Notes: generated from the sequence alone by a model not told the origin. A stretch of DNA of 43,325 bases from Bacteroidales bacterium (GCA_028708845.1 JAQVXZ010000021.1:1-43325); one strand, 5' to 3'; shown: positions 32,893-40,530, counted from the stretch's first letter. Made by a program: numbers and translations.

Positions 32893-33312
32893 ATGTCAAA
32901 AGAATTAACACTTAAAGAAAAATACTTTCCGAACCGTAAAGACGAAGTAGTGAAAATTTCAAAGAAACACGAAGAGGGAGATATTCAGAAAGGATGTGTT
33001 GAATGGTTTAGGTTACAATATCCAAAATTATCAAAACTTTTATTCGCAGTTCCCAATGGAGGGAAGAGGACAGCTCGACAAGGAAAGATGTTGAAATATG
33101 AGGGTATGGTTGCTGGAGTTGCTGATTTACTCCTCTTAGTACCTAAGCAAGGATATGGTTGTTTGTGTCTTGAATTAAAAAATGGTAACAAAGGGAGACA
33201 ACAATCTAATCAAAAAGAATGGCAGGAAGATGCAGAAAAATATGGCAATAAATATGTGCTTGTCAGAAGTCTTGACGAGTTCATTAAAGCAGTAAATGAA
33301 TATCTAAAATAA
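32893..33312 (+). CDS. VRR-NUC domain nuclease (139 aa)
   Basis: The stand-alone VRR-NUC domain is recognisable from FAVPNGGKRTARQGKMLKYE, then GVADLLLL with Asp78, CLELKNGNKGRQQSNQ with Glu94 and Lys96 plus Gln near 107. D...ExK is the metal-dependent nuclease core. Such single-domain nucleases occur in many phages and resolve or cut branched DNA; they are presumed Holliday-junction-type enzymes. Length is normal for the stand-alone form. It starts one base after the previous stop. Confidence 0.9.
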   Translation: MSKELTLKEKYFPNRKDEVVKISKKHEEGDIQKGCVEWFRLQYPKLSKLLFAVPNGGKRTARQGKMLKYEGMVAGVADLLLLVPKQGYGCLCLELKNGNKGRQQSNQKEWQEDAEKYGNKYVLVRSLDEFIKAVNEYLK

Positions 33313-33318
33313 ATAATT

Positions 33319-33651
33319 ATGAAAGCAATTTATCAGCCTAAAAGGACAAGCGAAGAAATACGCAGAGAAAAGATAGAGCAAGCTAAGTACAGAATTAAGA
33401 TTGAACAAGAAAACTTAGAAGAAATTAAAAACGAATTAAAACAAATATCGATAATGAAAGTAGAGCAATATTTTAATATGGTAGAAAAATATAAACAGCA
33501 ATTAGAAGAGCTAACAAAAGAGAAAATTACATTCAAGAAGAGACATTGGCAATCAGCCAGTTACTATTATAGATTTGAAGAGAGTAAAAATAAGATAGTT
33601 TGCTATGCTAAGGCTCAGACTATTCAGAATAAGGAGTTAGAAATAAAATAA
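33319..33651 (+). CDS. Hypothetical coiled-coil protein (110 aa)
   Basis: A basic, strongly helical protein with PKRTSEEIRRE at the N-terminus, then coiled coil EQAKYRIKIEQENLEEIKNE, and VEKYKQQLEELTKEKITFKK. Residues about 17-43 are encoded by DNA repeated exactly at 35432-35513. PKKTSEEIRRE also occurs in the HTH protein at 34933. So this gene is made of pieces shared with its neighbours, suggesting recent module shuffling. Its function is not known. Confidence 0.65.
   Translation: MKAIYQPKRTSEEIRREKIEQAKYRIKIEQENLEEIKNELKQISIMKVEQYFNMVEKYKQQLEELTKEKITFKKRHWQSASYYYRFEESKNKIVCYAKAQTIQNKELEIK
33366..33447 (+). repeat. 82-bp exact direct repeat, copy 1
   Basis: This segment is identical to 35432-35513, about 2.07 kb downstream. 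It lies within the 110-aa coiled-coil gene. Recombination between the copies would delete four to five small genes. Confidence 0.9.
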
Positions 33652-33671
33652 TAAACAAACAAAGAAAGAAT

Positions 33672-33860
33672 ATGACAGCAAAAGAATTAATAGAAAAATT
33701 GAAACAATTTCCAGAAGATACATTAGTTGGTTCTGTAGGAAGTTGTGGAGAATATTTAGATATAGAAGGTGTTTGGATATTTGACAATAGAGTTAAATTG
33801 GTAAAAGGAGATGAATATCCAGATATTATTTGTATTGATATACAACAATCTGAAAATTAA
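33672..33860 (+). CDS. Hypothetical small protein (62 aa)
   Basis: A short acidic protein starting MTAKELIEKLKQFPEDTLVG, a start typical of small phage proteins of unknown function (TxKELIEKLKxFPEDxxV). The C-terminus is beta-rich (VKLVKGDEYPDIICIDI). It stands alone between two accessory genes, with 20-base gaps, in the same operon direction. Confidence 0.65.
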   Translation: MTAKELIEKLKQFPEDTLVGSVGSCGEYLDIEGVWIFDNRVKLVKGDEYPDIICIDIQQSEN

Positions 33861-33880
33861 CCTATAAAATTGAAAATAAT

Positions 33881-34891
33881 ATGACAACAAAAGAATTAGA
33901 AAAGAAATTAAAGATTAGTGAAAAGACTTGGATTCATTGTCCAACATTAGAATTGGCAAAACAGGTGTTAAGTATATTTCATCAATTAGGTTTAAGGTGG
34001 AATAATGAAACGAGTTATGTATTAGACCATAATTGGGATGCTTTTAAAGGAAACACTTTGTATTATCCTTTTGAAGGGGGACTTTCTGCTTTAGGATTCG
34101 CTAACTTAACAGGTTATAAAATTATTAATGCTGAAGAATTTATAGCTTTACATACAGAAGAAGAAAAATTTAATTTAGAAAATTACGAACCTAAAGGACA
34201 ACTAATAGGTTTTCCAAAAGAAATTATAGCTCGTATGCTTGAATGTCAAGAAGAGCAAGGAAATTCAAGAGATATTTCTGTTTTTGAAAAACAATGTAAT
34301 GCAGGATGCTTTAATAAAGGTTTTACATGGGAAAAAACTAAAGAAGGTAATATTTTCTGGCTTGAAGTAATTGGTGTTAGAAACTTCGATATTTTCTTTG
34401 AAAGATATCCAAAAAAAGATAACTCTCAAGAATTTAGAATTGGGGATGAAGTTATTGATATATATACGAGACAAAGAGGAAAGATATTTCGAATAGATAC
34501 CAATAATAAAAATATCTTCATTGTATATGTTAATTTTAATGAGAAAAAAGATATATATACATTAGATGGTAGGCTTTATTTTAATGATAAATATCCAAGA
34601 TTACTCCACTACCGAGATGATTATGATTATTCTATAATCGATTTTAATAACTTACCTAAGAGGCAGAAACCTAAAAGGTGGAGAGCAGAAAATGGGGAAG
34701 TGTATTACTTTATATGTTTTCAAATAGAAGGTTGGTTTTATACTACTTCAACTAAAGAGAATAATTCTTATTATGATAATATTGATTATAATTCAGGTAA
34801 TTACTTCCGTACGGAAATAGAAGCTGAAATTATAGCTCAAAAACTAAATACTTATTTTAAACAATTAATTCAAGAAGAACATGAGCATTAA
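33881..34891 (+). CDS. Multi-module hypothetical phage protein (336 aa)
   Basis: At least three modules can be seen. Residues 1-100: ELAKQVLSIFHQLGLRWNNE. Residues 175-260: FRIGDEVIDIYTRQRGKIFR followed by YTLDGRLYF, a KOW/SH3-like beta barrel pattern common in phage proteins. Residues 262-330: KRWRAENGEVYYFICFQIEG and the IEAEIIAQKLN ending. Such modular 'FxxGDxVxD...YTxDGR' proteins are frequent in phage accessory regions, with no proven function. It stands in its own interval with about 40 bases before the HTH gene. Confidence 0.65.
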   Translation: MTTKELEKKLKISEKTWIHCPTLELAKQVLSIFHQLGLRWNNETSYVLDHNWDAFKGNTLYYPFEGGLSALGFANLTGYKIINAEEFIALHTEEEKFNLENYEPKGQLIGFPKEIIARMLECQEEQGNSRDISVFEKQCNAGCFNKGFTWEKTKEGNIFWLEVIGVRNFDIFFERYPKKDNSQEFRIGDEVIDIYTRQRGKIFRIDTNNKNIFIVYVNFNEKKDIYTLDGRLYFNDKYPRLLHYRDDYDYSIIDFNNLPKRQKPKRWRAENGEVYYFICFQIEGWFYTTSTKENNSYYDNIDYNSGNYFRTEIEAEIIAQKLNTYFKQLIQEEHEH

Positions 34892-34932
34892 CGAGATGAT
34901 GCAATGATGGTTTTTAATAGATAATAATTAAT

Positions 34933-35379
34933 ATGATAACAGAAGAGATTAAAGAACAAGTAAAAGAGATGTATTACAATGGGAGAACCAAAACGGATAT
35001 ATCAAGGACTTTAAAAATTTCCATTTATTTAATTGGGAATATTCTTCAACACAACAAGAAGATAACAGACAGGCAAAAAAAAGAAATGAAAGAACTTTAT
35101 AAGCAAGGTTTAAACAAAGCAGAGATAGCAAGGAAATTAGAAGTTTCTTGGGGGAGTGTTCATAGGATAATTGAGAATAAACAATATACGTATAAACGTA
35201 TCCCTAAAAAGACAAGCGAGGAAATACGCAGAGAAAGGGAAGAGAGAAATCGTAGGCTTAAAGATTCGATTAAAGAAGAAGATGTTGTTTATCCTACTGA
35301 ACTCGATGAATGCTTAGCAGAGATTCGTAAAAGCAAGAACGATATTCACTATAAAGGCTATTTAAAATTGATAAAATAG
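34933..35379 (+). CDS. Protein with two HTH motifs (148 aa)
   Basis: Two successive homeodomain-like or resolvase-type helix-turn-helix units are visible: EQVKEMYYNGRTKTDISRTL (about 8-27) and KELYKQGLNKAEIARKLEVS with VHRIIENKQY (about 52-82). The C-terminal part is charged, with KKTSEEIRREREERNRRLKD, matching the PKRTSEEIRRE segment in the 110-aa gene at 33319. It lacks a catalytic domain, so it is likely a small DNA-binding regulator. The following 82-bp repeat copy starts after its stop. Confidence 0.7.
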   Translation: MITEEIKEQVKEMYYNGRTKTDISRTLKISIYLIGNILQHNKKITDRQKKEMKELYKQGLNKAEIARKLEVSWGSVHRIIENKQYTYKRIPKKTSEEIRREREERNRRLKDSIKEEDVVYPTELDECLAEIRKSKNDIHYKGYLKLIK

Positions 35380-35522
35380 AGTTTTTTGGAGATGTATTGC
35401 TAACTAACGAAGAGTATAAAGAAATGCTTTTAGAAAAGATAGAGCAAGCTAAGTACAGAATTAAGATTGAACAAGAAAACTTAGAAGAAATTAAAAACGA
35501 ATTAAAACAAATAAAACAATGA
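35355..35522 (+). pseudogene. Gene fragment carrying the second 82-bp repeat
   Basis: An open frame lacking a convincing start runs from 35355 to TGA 35520-35522. It reads FFGDVLLTNEEYKEMLLEKI and then the coiled coil shared with the 33319 gene. The only ATG (35424) gives 32 residues, MLLEKIEQAKYRIKIEQENL onward. The stop overlaps the next ATG. The extension upstream of the ATG looks protein-like, so this is probably the tail of a larger gene, lost by recombination, or a very short coupled peptide. Confidence 0.5.
35432..35513 (+). repeat. 82-bp exact direct repeat, copy 2
   Basis: This is identical to 33366-33447. It occupies nearly all the space between the HTH gene and the 122-aa gene. 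Confidence 0.9.
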
Positions 35523-35887
35523 AATTAAAAGAACAAGTATTAAGTTTATCACAATTATCAGAACTTTATAAATTAGGTTTTGATGCGGTTGATAATTCAA
35601 GCATGTGTTGGATTAAACATCCTGACAATGATAAGATAGGTTTGACAATTTTTATTAAGGAATTATTTGATAAAAATGAAATAGGATGTATTCCTACTTT
35701 ATCTATTGGAGATATAATAGATGTACTACCTGTACAAATAGAAGAGAAGGTATTAAATATATTTACTTTCGGTGAAACATGGTCAGTGGGTTGGGAAGGT
35801 ATACAATATTATGGAAGTAATACATTAATAGATGCTCTTTTTGAAACCTTAAAATGGTGCATTAAACAAAAACATATAGCCTTATGA
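35519..35887 (+). CDS. Conserved hypothetical phage protein (122 aa)
   Basis: The pattern VLSLSQLSELYKLGFDAVDN, MCWIKH, LSIGDIIDVLP and the ending LIDALFETLKWCI is one I recognise from small conserved proteins of Bacteroidota phages, whose function is unknown. The start ATG overlaps the stop of the short frame before it, and its own stop overlaps the next start (ATGA), so translation is chained through this part. Confidence 0.7.
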   Translation: MKLKEQVLSLSQLSELYKLGFDAVDNSSMCWIKHPDNDKIGLTIFIKELFDKNEIGCIPTLSIGDIIDVLPVQIEEKVLNIFTFGETWSVGWEGIQYYGSNTLIDALFETLKWCIKQKHIAL

Positions 35888-36330
35888 TAGACGCAAAAAT
35901 ACCAATACCAATAATTTATCCTAAGAGGACTTATCAAGATAATGCTGGCGAAATTGAAGCAAAACAAGTAGTAGATATTAGAGAGCTGCCTAATTACAGC
36001 GAACTCAACACAATGACGCTAATGTTATTCTTGCTTAACGATGTTACTGAAACAGCCTTAATGAATCTACTACAAGAATTTAAAAAGCACAACTTTAAAT
36101 TCAAAACGGAATATGAACATAAGACAAAGAAAATATTAGTAGAAGTAAGAAAATTAAAGAAACCCATTGACAAAATGGATATAGAGTGTCAATACCAATT
36201 CGGAGATGTCGCCGATATGGTTTACCAAATAATCCTTAATTTACATAAAGCCACAGGATGGCATACAGATAAATTAGAGGAGATAAATAAATTCATATTA
36301 GAATATGCTAAACAAAATGAGGGGAAATAA
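35884..36330 (+). CDS. Hypothetical protein (148 aa)
   Basis: A soluble alpha/beta protein with a Pro/Lys N-terminus (IPIPIIYPKRTYQDNAGEIE), a helical centre (TLMLFLLNDVTETALMNLLQ) and VEVRKLKKPIDKMD before a helical end. No motif is recognised. The ATG overlaps the preceding stop, and the radical SAM gene begins two bases after its stop, so all are on one transcript. Confidence 0.6.
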   Translation: MIDAKIPIPIIYPKRTYQDNAGEIEAKQVVDIRELPNYSELNTMTLMLFLLNDVTETALMNLLQEFKKHNFKFKTEYEHKTKKILVEVRKLKKPIDKMDIECQYQFGDVADMVYQIILNLHKATGWHTDKLEEINKFILEYAKQNEGK

Positions 36331-36332
36331 TT

Positions 36333-37214
36333 ATGAAAATAGGTTTAATAGATGTTGATGGACATAATGCATTTCCAAATTTAGCTCTTATGAAATTATC
36401 TGCCTTTCATAAACAAAGAGGAGATAGTGTTGAATTTGCTAATGCTATGTTTCAAAACTATGATAAGGTTTATAAGAGTAAAGTATTTACATTTACTCTT
36501 GATGATAATGAAATTTATAATTGTGAAGTAATAAAAGGTGGGACGGGATATAGAGATTATACAACGGTATTACCTGATAATATTGAGCATATCTGTCCTG
36601 ATTATGATTTATACAATAGTGATACTGCTTATGGCTTTCTCACAAGAGGATGTATTAATAAATGTGAATGGTGCATTGTCCCAGACAAAGAAGGGAAGAT
36701 AAAAGCAAATGCAGATATTGAAGAGTTTATGTCAAACAAAAAACAAGCAATTTTACTTGATAATAACGTTCTTGCATCAACTCACGGTCTGCTTCAAATA
36801 GAAAAGATAATAAGACTTGGAATAAGAGTAGATTTTAATCAAGGATTAGATGTAAGATTAGCATATAGTGATAAATACATTCTTGATTTACTTTCTAAAG
36901 TAAAATGGATAAGACAAATAAGATTTGCTTGTGATACCCTTAGCCAACTTGAACCTTTGATAAAAGTTACTGAAGAACTAATAAAAAGAGGAATAAAGCC
37001 TTATAGAATTTTTGTTTACGTCCTTATCAAAAAAGATATTAATGATGCATTAGCAATACTTAATAAATTAAAGGAAGTAGGAGTAGTGCCATTTGCTCAA
37101 CCTTATAGGGATTTTGATAATAAAATTACTCCTACTAAAGAACAGAAAAATTTAGCGAGGTGGTGTAATCATAAAGCAATATTTAATACTATTGAATTTA
37201 AAGGTTATAAATAA
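36333..37214 (+). CDS. Radical SAM protein (293 aa)
   Basis: The CxxxCxxC cluster motif is in FLTRGCINKCEWCIVPDKE (Cys107, Cys111, Cys114), which would bind a [4Fe-4S] cluster. The N-terminus, IGLIDVDGHNAFPNLALMKL, resembles the fragment of a B12-binding-like domain seen in phage radical SAM proteins. A barrel follows (VDFNQGLDVRLAYSDKYILD and PYRIFVYVLIKKDI). It ends NHKAIFNTIEFKGYK. Radical SAM enzymes perform difficult chemistry such as base or RNA modification; the substrate is unknown. It is placed among small accessory genes, about 2 kb before the glycosyltransferase operon. Confidence 0.85.
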   Translation: MKIGLIDVDGHNAFPNLALMKLSAFHKQRGDSVEFANAMFQNYDKVYKSKVFTFTLDDNEIYNCEVIKGGTGYRDYTTVLPDNIEHICPDYDLYNSDTAYGFLTRGCINKCEWCIVPDKEGKIKANADIEEFMSNKKQAILLDNNVLASTHGLLQIEKIIRLGIRVDFNQGLDVRLAYSDKYILDLLSKVKWIRQIRFACDTLSQLEPLIKVTEELIKRGIKPYRIFVYVLIKKDINDALAILNKLKEVGVVPFAQPYRDFDNKITPTKEQKNLARWCNHKAIFNTIEFKGYK

Positions 37215-37277
37215 GAAAGAATACGGAATACTATAGCAAACGAAAGGATAAAACAAACTCAACAAGAATTATTTTAA
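37215..37277 (+). pseudogene. In-frame 20-codon remnant after the radical SAM gene
   Basis: Directly after the stop (TAA 37212-37214) the same frame stays open for 20 codons, ERIRNTIANERIKQTQQELF, to TAA at 37275. NERIxQTQQxLF-type endings are familiar in phage DNA methyltransferases and related proteins, so it may be the tail of a deleted gene, or a lost C-terminal extension. There is no start codon. Confidence 0.4.
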
Positions 37278-37288
37278 ATACAGTTAAT

Positions 37289-37492
37289 ATGGAAGAAGAA
37301 ATAAACAAAGAATTAGACATTGCTCAATTACATATTGGTCAGCTAATACAAGTAAAGGAGACTAAAGAGATAGTTAAGATAGTCGCAATAAATGGCTATG
37401 CTGCTAAGATTATAGAGGTAAACCCTTGCAGGAAATACTACTTAGAGCAATTACAGCTACCAGAAGAAAGAGAAAGAGCATTTGGCTCGTAG
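37289..37492 (+). CDS. Hypothetical protein, perhaps truncated (67 aa)
   Basis: A small beta-rich protein: IAQLHIGQLIQVKETKEIVK, IVAINGYAAKIIEVN, ending CRKYYLEQLQLPEERERAFGS. The strand pattern resembles the N-terminal part of larger phage proteins (IRIGNLV...IEPIPLT). The stop falls where such proteins normally continue, and the next frame overlaps in the -1 frame, so a frameshift is possible. Confidence 0.5.
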   Translation: MEEEINKELDIAQLHIGQLIQVKETKEIVKIVAINGYAAKIIEVNPCRKYYLEQLQLPEERERAFGS

Positions 37493-37665
37493 AATCGTAT
37501 AGCAATACAAGAATAAAAAATGAATATGGTTTCTATTCAACTGCCAAAACACCAATTTTAGATGCAAGAGAATTTGCAGTAAAGAAGATGGGAAAGAATA
37601 AGGGTATTATAAGAATAGACATAATCAACGCTTACAACGATATTAATTATATAGCAAGAAAATAA
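37426..37665 (+). CDS. Frame overlapping the previous gene, possible 3' half after a frameshift (79 aa)
   Basis: The frame is open from 37426 but has no ATG in its first 50 codons; only TTG is available. The part after about 37480 looks protein-like (NTRIKNEYGFYSTAKTPILD, then AREFAVKKMGKNKGIIRIDI). The upstream part merely shadows the 67-aa gene. So it is most likely the C-terminal half of a gene broken by a small insertion or deletion near 37480, or it starts at TTG. Confidence 0.4.
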   Translation: MQEILLRAITATRRKRKSIWLVESYSNTRIKNEYGFYSTAKTPILDAREFAVKKMGKNKGIIRIDIINAYNDINYIARK

Positions 37666-37669
37666 CATT

Positions 37670-38041
37670 ATGGAAAGAAAAATTGAATTTAGAGGGAAAA
37701 GGCAAAGAGATAATTCTTGGATTTATGGGTTACTAATGAGTGATACCTATGGTCATTATCGGATTCAGTTTGATGCAAATCAATTCTCACAAGTAGTTAT
37801 CCCTGCAACCATTGGACAATTCACAGGATTGAGAGACAAAAATGGAGTAAAGATTTATGAGGGTGATATTTTGAAAGAAGGCAACCAAATAATCCTTGTA
37901 TTGTGGAATGAAAAATACGCTTCTTTTACTCTGCATTGTGATAATTGGTCTTGCTTAGGCTTTTTTTACGAAGATTTAGATGTGGATAAGGTTGAAGTAA
38001 TAGGGAATACATACGATAATCCTGAATTATTTAATAAATAA
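37670..38041 (+). CDS. YopX-family protein (123 aa)
   Basis: The YopX signature is clear: EFRGKRQRDNSWIYG at the start, IPATIGQFTGLRDKNGVKIY and EGDIL in the middle, and VEVIGNTYDNPEL at the end. YopX proteins are common in phages of Bacteroidota and Firmicutes; the function is unknown. It begins four bases after the preceding frame and precedes the ASCH gene by four bases. Confidence 0.9.
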   Translation: MERKIEFRGKRQRDNSWIYGLLMSDTYGHYRIQFDANQFSQVVIPATIGQFTGLRDKNGVKIYEGDILKEGNQIILVLWNEKYASFTLHCDNWSCLGFFYEDLDVDKVEVIGNTYDNPELFNK

Positions 38042-38045
38042 CATT

Positions 38046-38477
38046 ATGGCAACATTACAATTAAATTTAGTCAAACATTTGTTTGGCTTAACACTACAAG
38101 GGATTAAGAAAGAAGAGTATAGAACTATTACTCCATACTGGGCGAAAAGGCTTCTATGTATGGAAAATGGAGATAAATTAACCGAGTGTTATTCGGAAAA
38201 ATCAATAGAGTGGCTATGTACTTCTTTGAAACGTTGGGAAGACCTTTACTATAATTCTATTGAAGATGTTTTGGATAAATTTCATATCAAATTCAAAGAA
38301 TACCAAAATACCCATTTCAGAAATGGTTATAAGCCTTTAGATAAAGTTCCAAGATTTATAATTGAAAACAAAGGAGTAACAGTAGGAATTGGAAAAGAAG
38401 AATGGGGATTTATTGGAGATAAACCAATGTTTATTATTCAACACGGAGAAATTATTGAACAATTTAATATAAAATAG
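38046..38477 (+). CDS. ASCH-like domain protein (143 aa)
   Basis: The N-terminal stretch LVKHLFGLTLQGIKKEEYRT followed by ITPYWAKRLL matches the G-x-K-xxEYRxxxPYW pattern of phage ASCH-domain proteins. ASCH domains are PUA-like beta barrels that bind RNA or modified nucleotides. The rest has WGFIGDKPMFIIQHGEIIEQ at the C-terminus. The role in phages is unproven, perhaps handling modified nucleic acid or mRNA. It lies between the YopX and SSB genes. Confidence 0.75.
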   Translation: MATLQLNLVKHLFGLTLQGIKKEEYRTITPYWAKRLLCMENGDKLTECYSEKSIEWLCTSLKRWEDLYYNSIEDVLDKFHIKFKEYQNTHFRNGYKPLDKVPRFIIENKGVTVGIGKEEWGFIGDKPMFIIQHGEIIEQFNIK

Positions 38478-38517
38478 ATACAGCAAAGAGTTATAAACAA
38501 TAAAAATAAATAAAACA

Positions 38518-38940
38518 ATGGAAATAATCGGAAAATTTGTAAAAACTCTACCTGAACAAAGAGGTACATCCCAAAGGGGTGATTGGGTAAGAGGTGGATT
38601 TGTAATCGAAACAGAGGAGCAATACCCAAAACAATTGGCATTCTCTCTATGGGGAGAGGATAAAGTAGCAATTGTTAGAACAATGACAATTGGGACACAA
38701 CTCAAAGTGTTTTTCTCTCCTGAATCAAGAGAGTTTAATGACAAGTGGTTTACGGACTTGAGATGTTTCAGGATTGACGTTTTTGGAGCTATAAATAAAA
38801 CGCAACAAGTTGCTCAACCTCAACAACAAACACAATCACAATATCAATCACAATATCAAGCACCACAACAAGCTAATCCTCCTGCAAGTGAGACTATGGA
38901 GTTTACTGCTCCTCAAGAGGATGACGATTTGCCTTTTTAG
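38518..38940 (+). CDS. ssb: SSB-like single-stranded DNA-binding protein, DUF3127 type (140 aa)
   Basis: The N-terminal 95 residues resemble an OB fold of the DUF3127 type: EIIGKFVKTLPEQRGTSQRG, WVRGGFVIETEEQYPKQLAF, ending FTDLRCFRIDVFG. A Gln-rich linker (100-125) follows, then the acidic tip DDDLPF, which matches the C-terminal tip (DDDIPF) by which SSB proteins bind replication partners. It should protect single-stranded DNA in phage replication. It is the last gene before the 39-kb promoter. Confidence 0.85.
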   Translation: MEIIGKFVKTLPEQRGTSQRGDWVRGGFVIETEEQYPKQLAFSLWGEDKVAIVRTMTIGTQLKVFFSPESREFNDKWFTDLRCFRIDVFGAINKTQQVAQPQQQTQSQYQSQYQAPQQANPPASETMEFTAPQEDDDLPF

Positions 38941-39046
38941 TAATTAAAACATAAAGAGAAGGCGACAGTATTATTTTAAACTATATGGAGATTTTGATTA
39001 AAGCTGTTGAAATAAAAGCAGATAAAGAAAATAAATTAACAAAAAG

Positions 39047-39078
39047 TTTTTGTTATTCAAATATTATTCGTATCTTTG
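39047..39078 (+). promoter_or_regulatory. Promoter of the ParB-glycosyltransferase-terminase operon
   Basis: TTTTTG (39047-39052) and TATCTTTG (39071-39078), 18 bases apart, match the Bacteroidota -33/-7 form. The first gene starts 38 bases downstream. Confidence 0.8.
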
Positions 39079-39116
39079 CATAGTTGTACTAAAAGGAAAA
39101 CTAAAAATAAAATTGT

Positions 39117-39635
39117 ATGGAAATTAAAGAAGCAGTTATCGTTCAATATGATGTTGATACTCTTATTGAACCCAAATATAATCCAAGAAAAATCTCAGCG
39201 AAACAAAGAGAAGAGATAAAAAAGTCTTTGACTGAATTTGGTTTCGTTACTCCACTTGTTGTAAATATCAATGAAGATAGAAGAAACATTGTAGTAGGTG
39301 GTAACCAAAGATTAAGAATTGCAAAGTCTATTGGATTCAAAACAGTTCCTTGCGTTGAAGTAAACCTCTCTGAAGAAAGAGAAAAGGAGCTTAATATTAG
39401 ATTGAATAAAAATACAGCAGAATTTGATTATGAGCTATTAAAAAAGTATTTTGAAAAAGACTTATTGTTAGAAATTGGGTTCACAGAGTCAGAACTTGGG
39501 AAAACTCTTTCTGATTATGAAGAAAAGCTTGCAGAATTTGATAATGATAATTGCGAGATGCCAATTGTTCAGAAATTCAACGAGAAGTATGATTCTGTAA
39601 TTATTTTCTGCAATAACGAAATGGACTTCAATTAG
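39117..39635 (+). CDS. ParB-like protein (172 aa), in-frame TAG
   Basis: The ParB/Srx nuclease-like domain occupies residues 12-80: YNPRKISAKQREEIKKSLTE with NPR at 22-24, FGFVTPLVV and GGNQRLRIA at 61-69. It lies beside DNA-modifying or packaging genes in many phages. The frame ends at TAG 39633-39635 after NEMDFN. The same frame then continues with LRNVLDLKRKKDYKNSKIGE and SLVITVQEFQKVWEEATNE to TAA at 39786-39788. That continuation looks like the natural end of this protein family, so the TAG probably interrupts a 223-codon gene. Confidence 0.85.
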   Translation: MEIKEAVIVQYDVDTLIEPKYNPRKISAKQREEIKKSLTEFGFVTPLVVNINEDRRNIVVGGNQRLRIAKSIGFKTVPCVEVNLSEEREKELNIRLNKNTAEFDYELLKKYFEKDLLLEIGFTESELGKTLSDYEEKLAEFDNDNCEMPIVQKFNEKYDSVIIFCNNEMDFN

Positions 39636-39788
39636 TTGCGTAATGTTTTAGATTTAAAACGAAAAAAGGATTATAAAAATTCTAAAATTGGAGAGTCTTT
39701 AGTAATTACAGTTCAAGAATTTCAAAAAGTTTGGGAGGAAGCAACAAATGAAGCAACAAATGAAGCAACAAATGAAGAAACAAATTAA
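39636..39788 (+). pseudogene. C-terminal extension of the ParB-like gene beyond the TAG
   Basis: In frame with the ParB-like gene, 50 codons follow without a stop: LRNVLDLKRKKDYKN, IGESLVITVQEFQ, then the tandem ATNE repeats. No ATG starts this segment. It overlaps the first codons of the glycosyltransferase gene in another frame. Either readthrough or suppression of TAG, or loss of the C-terminus, would explain it. Confidence 0.6.
39741..39788 (+). repeat. 12-bp tandem repeat spanning two reading frames
   Basis: GCAACAAATGAA occurs at 39741, 39753 and 39765, and in a degenerate form (GAAACAAATTAA) at 39777. In the ParB frame it encodes ATNE repeats; in the glycosyltransferase frame it provides three possible ATG starts (39748, 39760, 39772). 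Confidence 0.9.
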
Positions 39789-40521
39789 AATATTATGTCC
39801 CTCAAAAGGAAGGGCAGATAATGTTATGACCATAGCATTGATTCCTACCTTAGAATTAGTTGTTAGTGAAAACGAAGCAGAAGAGTACAAGAAAAACTAT
39901 CCTGATACAATAGTACACTCTTTTCCTTCATACATAAGGGGAATAACAGCAACAAGGCAATGGATGTTGGAAAATTTTGAAGAAGTATTTATGATAGACG
40001 ACGATGTTGCTTCATTAAGAAGGAATTTTGCTTTTGGAGAAAATGACCCTATAAGAATATTCGACCCTGAAGTAATCCTTGAAATTATAAATAGTACAGC
40101 AGGAATTGCTAAAGATATAGGGGCAAAAGTGTTTTCCTTTTCTAAAATCAGAAACCCTCTTGAGTATAACTCTTTCAAACCTATTGCTCACACAGGCTAT
40201 ATGAACGCTTCCTTTTGTGGCTTTTTAAAAGGACACGGATTGTCTTATGATGTTAGTATGAGCGAAGGAGAAGACCATTATATGTCTTGCCTTACTATGT
40301 ACAAGCATAGATATTGTTTGATTGACAACAGATATAGTTTTATAACAGATGGCAATTTTACCTCAAAAGGAGGTTGCAACACTTACAGAACGAGGGATAG
40401 TATGATGAAAAATACTTTATATCTAAAAAAATTATTTGGTGATGCAATTACTTATAAAGCACCTACCGAATTAATGCAAAATGTAAATATAGGAGAACGC
40501 TCATTGAGATTCCCTTATTAA
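39748..40521 (+). CDS. GT-A fold glycosyltransferase, TAGT-like (257 aa)
   Basis: The start at 39748 is one of three ATGs in the tandem repeat; 39760 or 39772 would shorten it by four or eight residues. The core is a GT-A fold: KILCPSKGRADN (14-25), LELVVSENEAEEY, a helix GITATRQWML and the metal-binding FMIDDDV with Asp84-86. It resembles phage glycosyltransferases that in other phages accompany modified-base systems. The substrate, whether DNA base or surface sugar, is not visible. It is followed by a similar gene in tandem. Confidence 0.8.
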   Translation: MKQQMKQQMKKQIKILCPSKGRADNVMTIALIPTLELVVSENEAEEYKKNYPDTIVHSFPSYIRGITATRQWMLENFEEVFMIDDDVASLRRNFAFGENDPIRIFDPEVILEIINSTAGIAKDIGAKVFSFSKIRNPLEYNSFKPIAHTGYMNASFCGFLKGHGLSYDVSMSEGEDHYMSCLTMYKHRYCLIDNRYSFITDGNFTSKGGCNTYRTRDSMMKNTLYLKKLFGDAITYKAPTELMQNVNIGERSLRFPY

Positions 40522-40530
40522 ATAATTATT

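Noticed and set aside
39633-39635. Genome-wide TAG reassignment, as in some crAss-like phages
   Set aside because: Several genes (e.g. those ending at 2681 and 3063) terminate in TAG with no meaningful extension.
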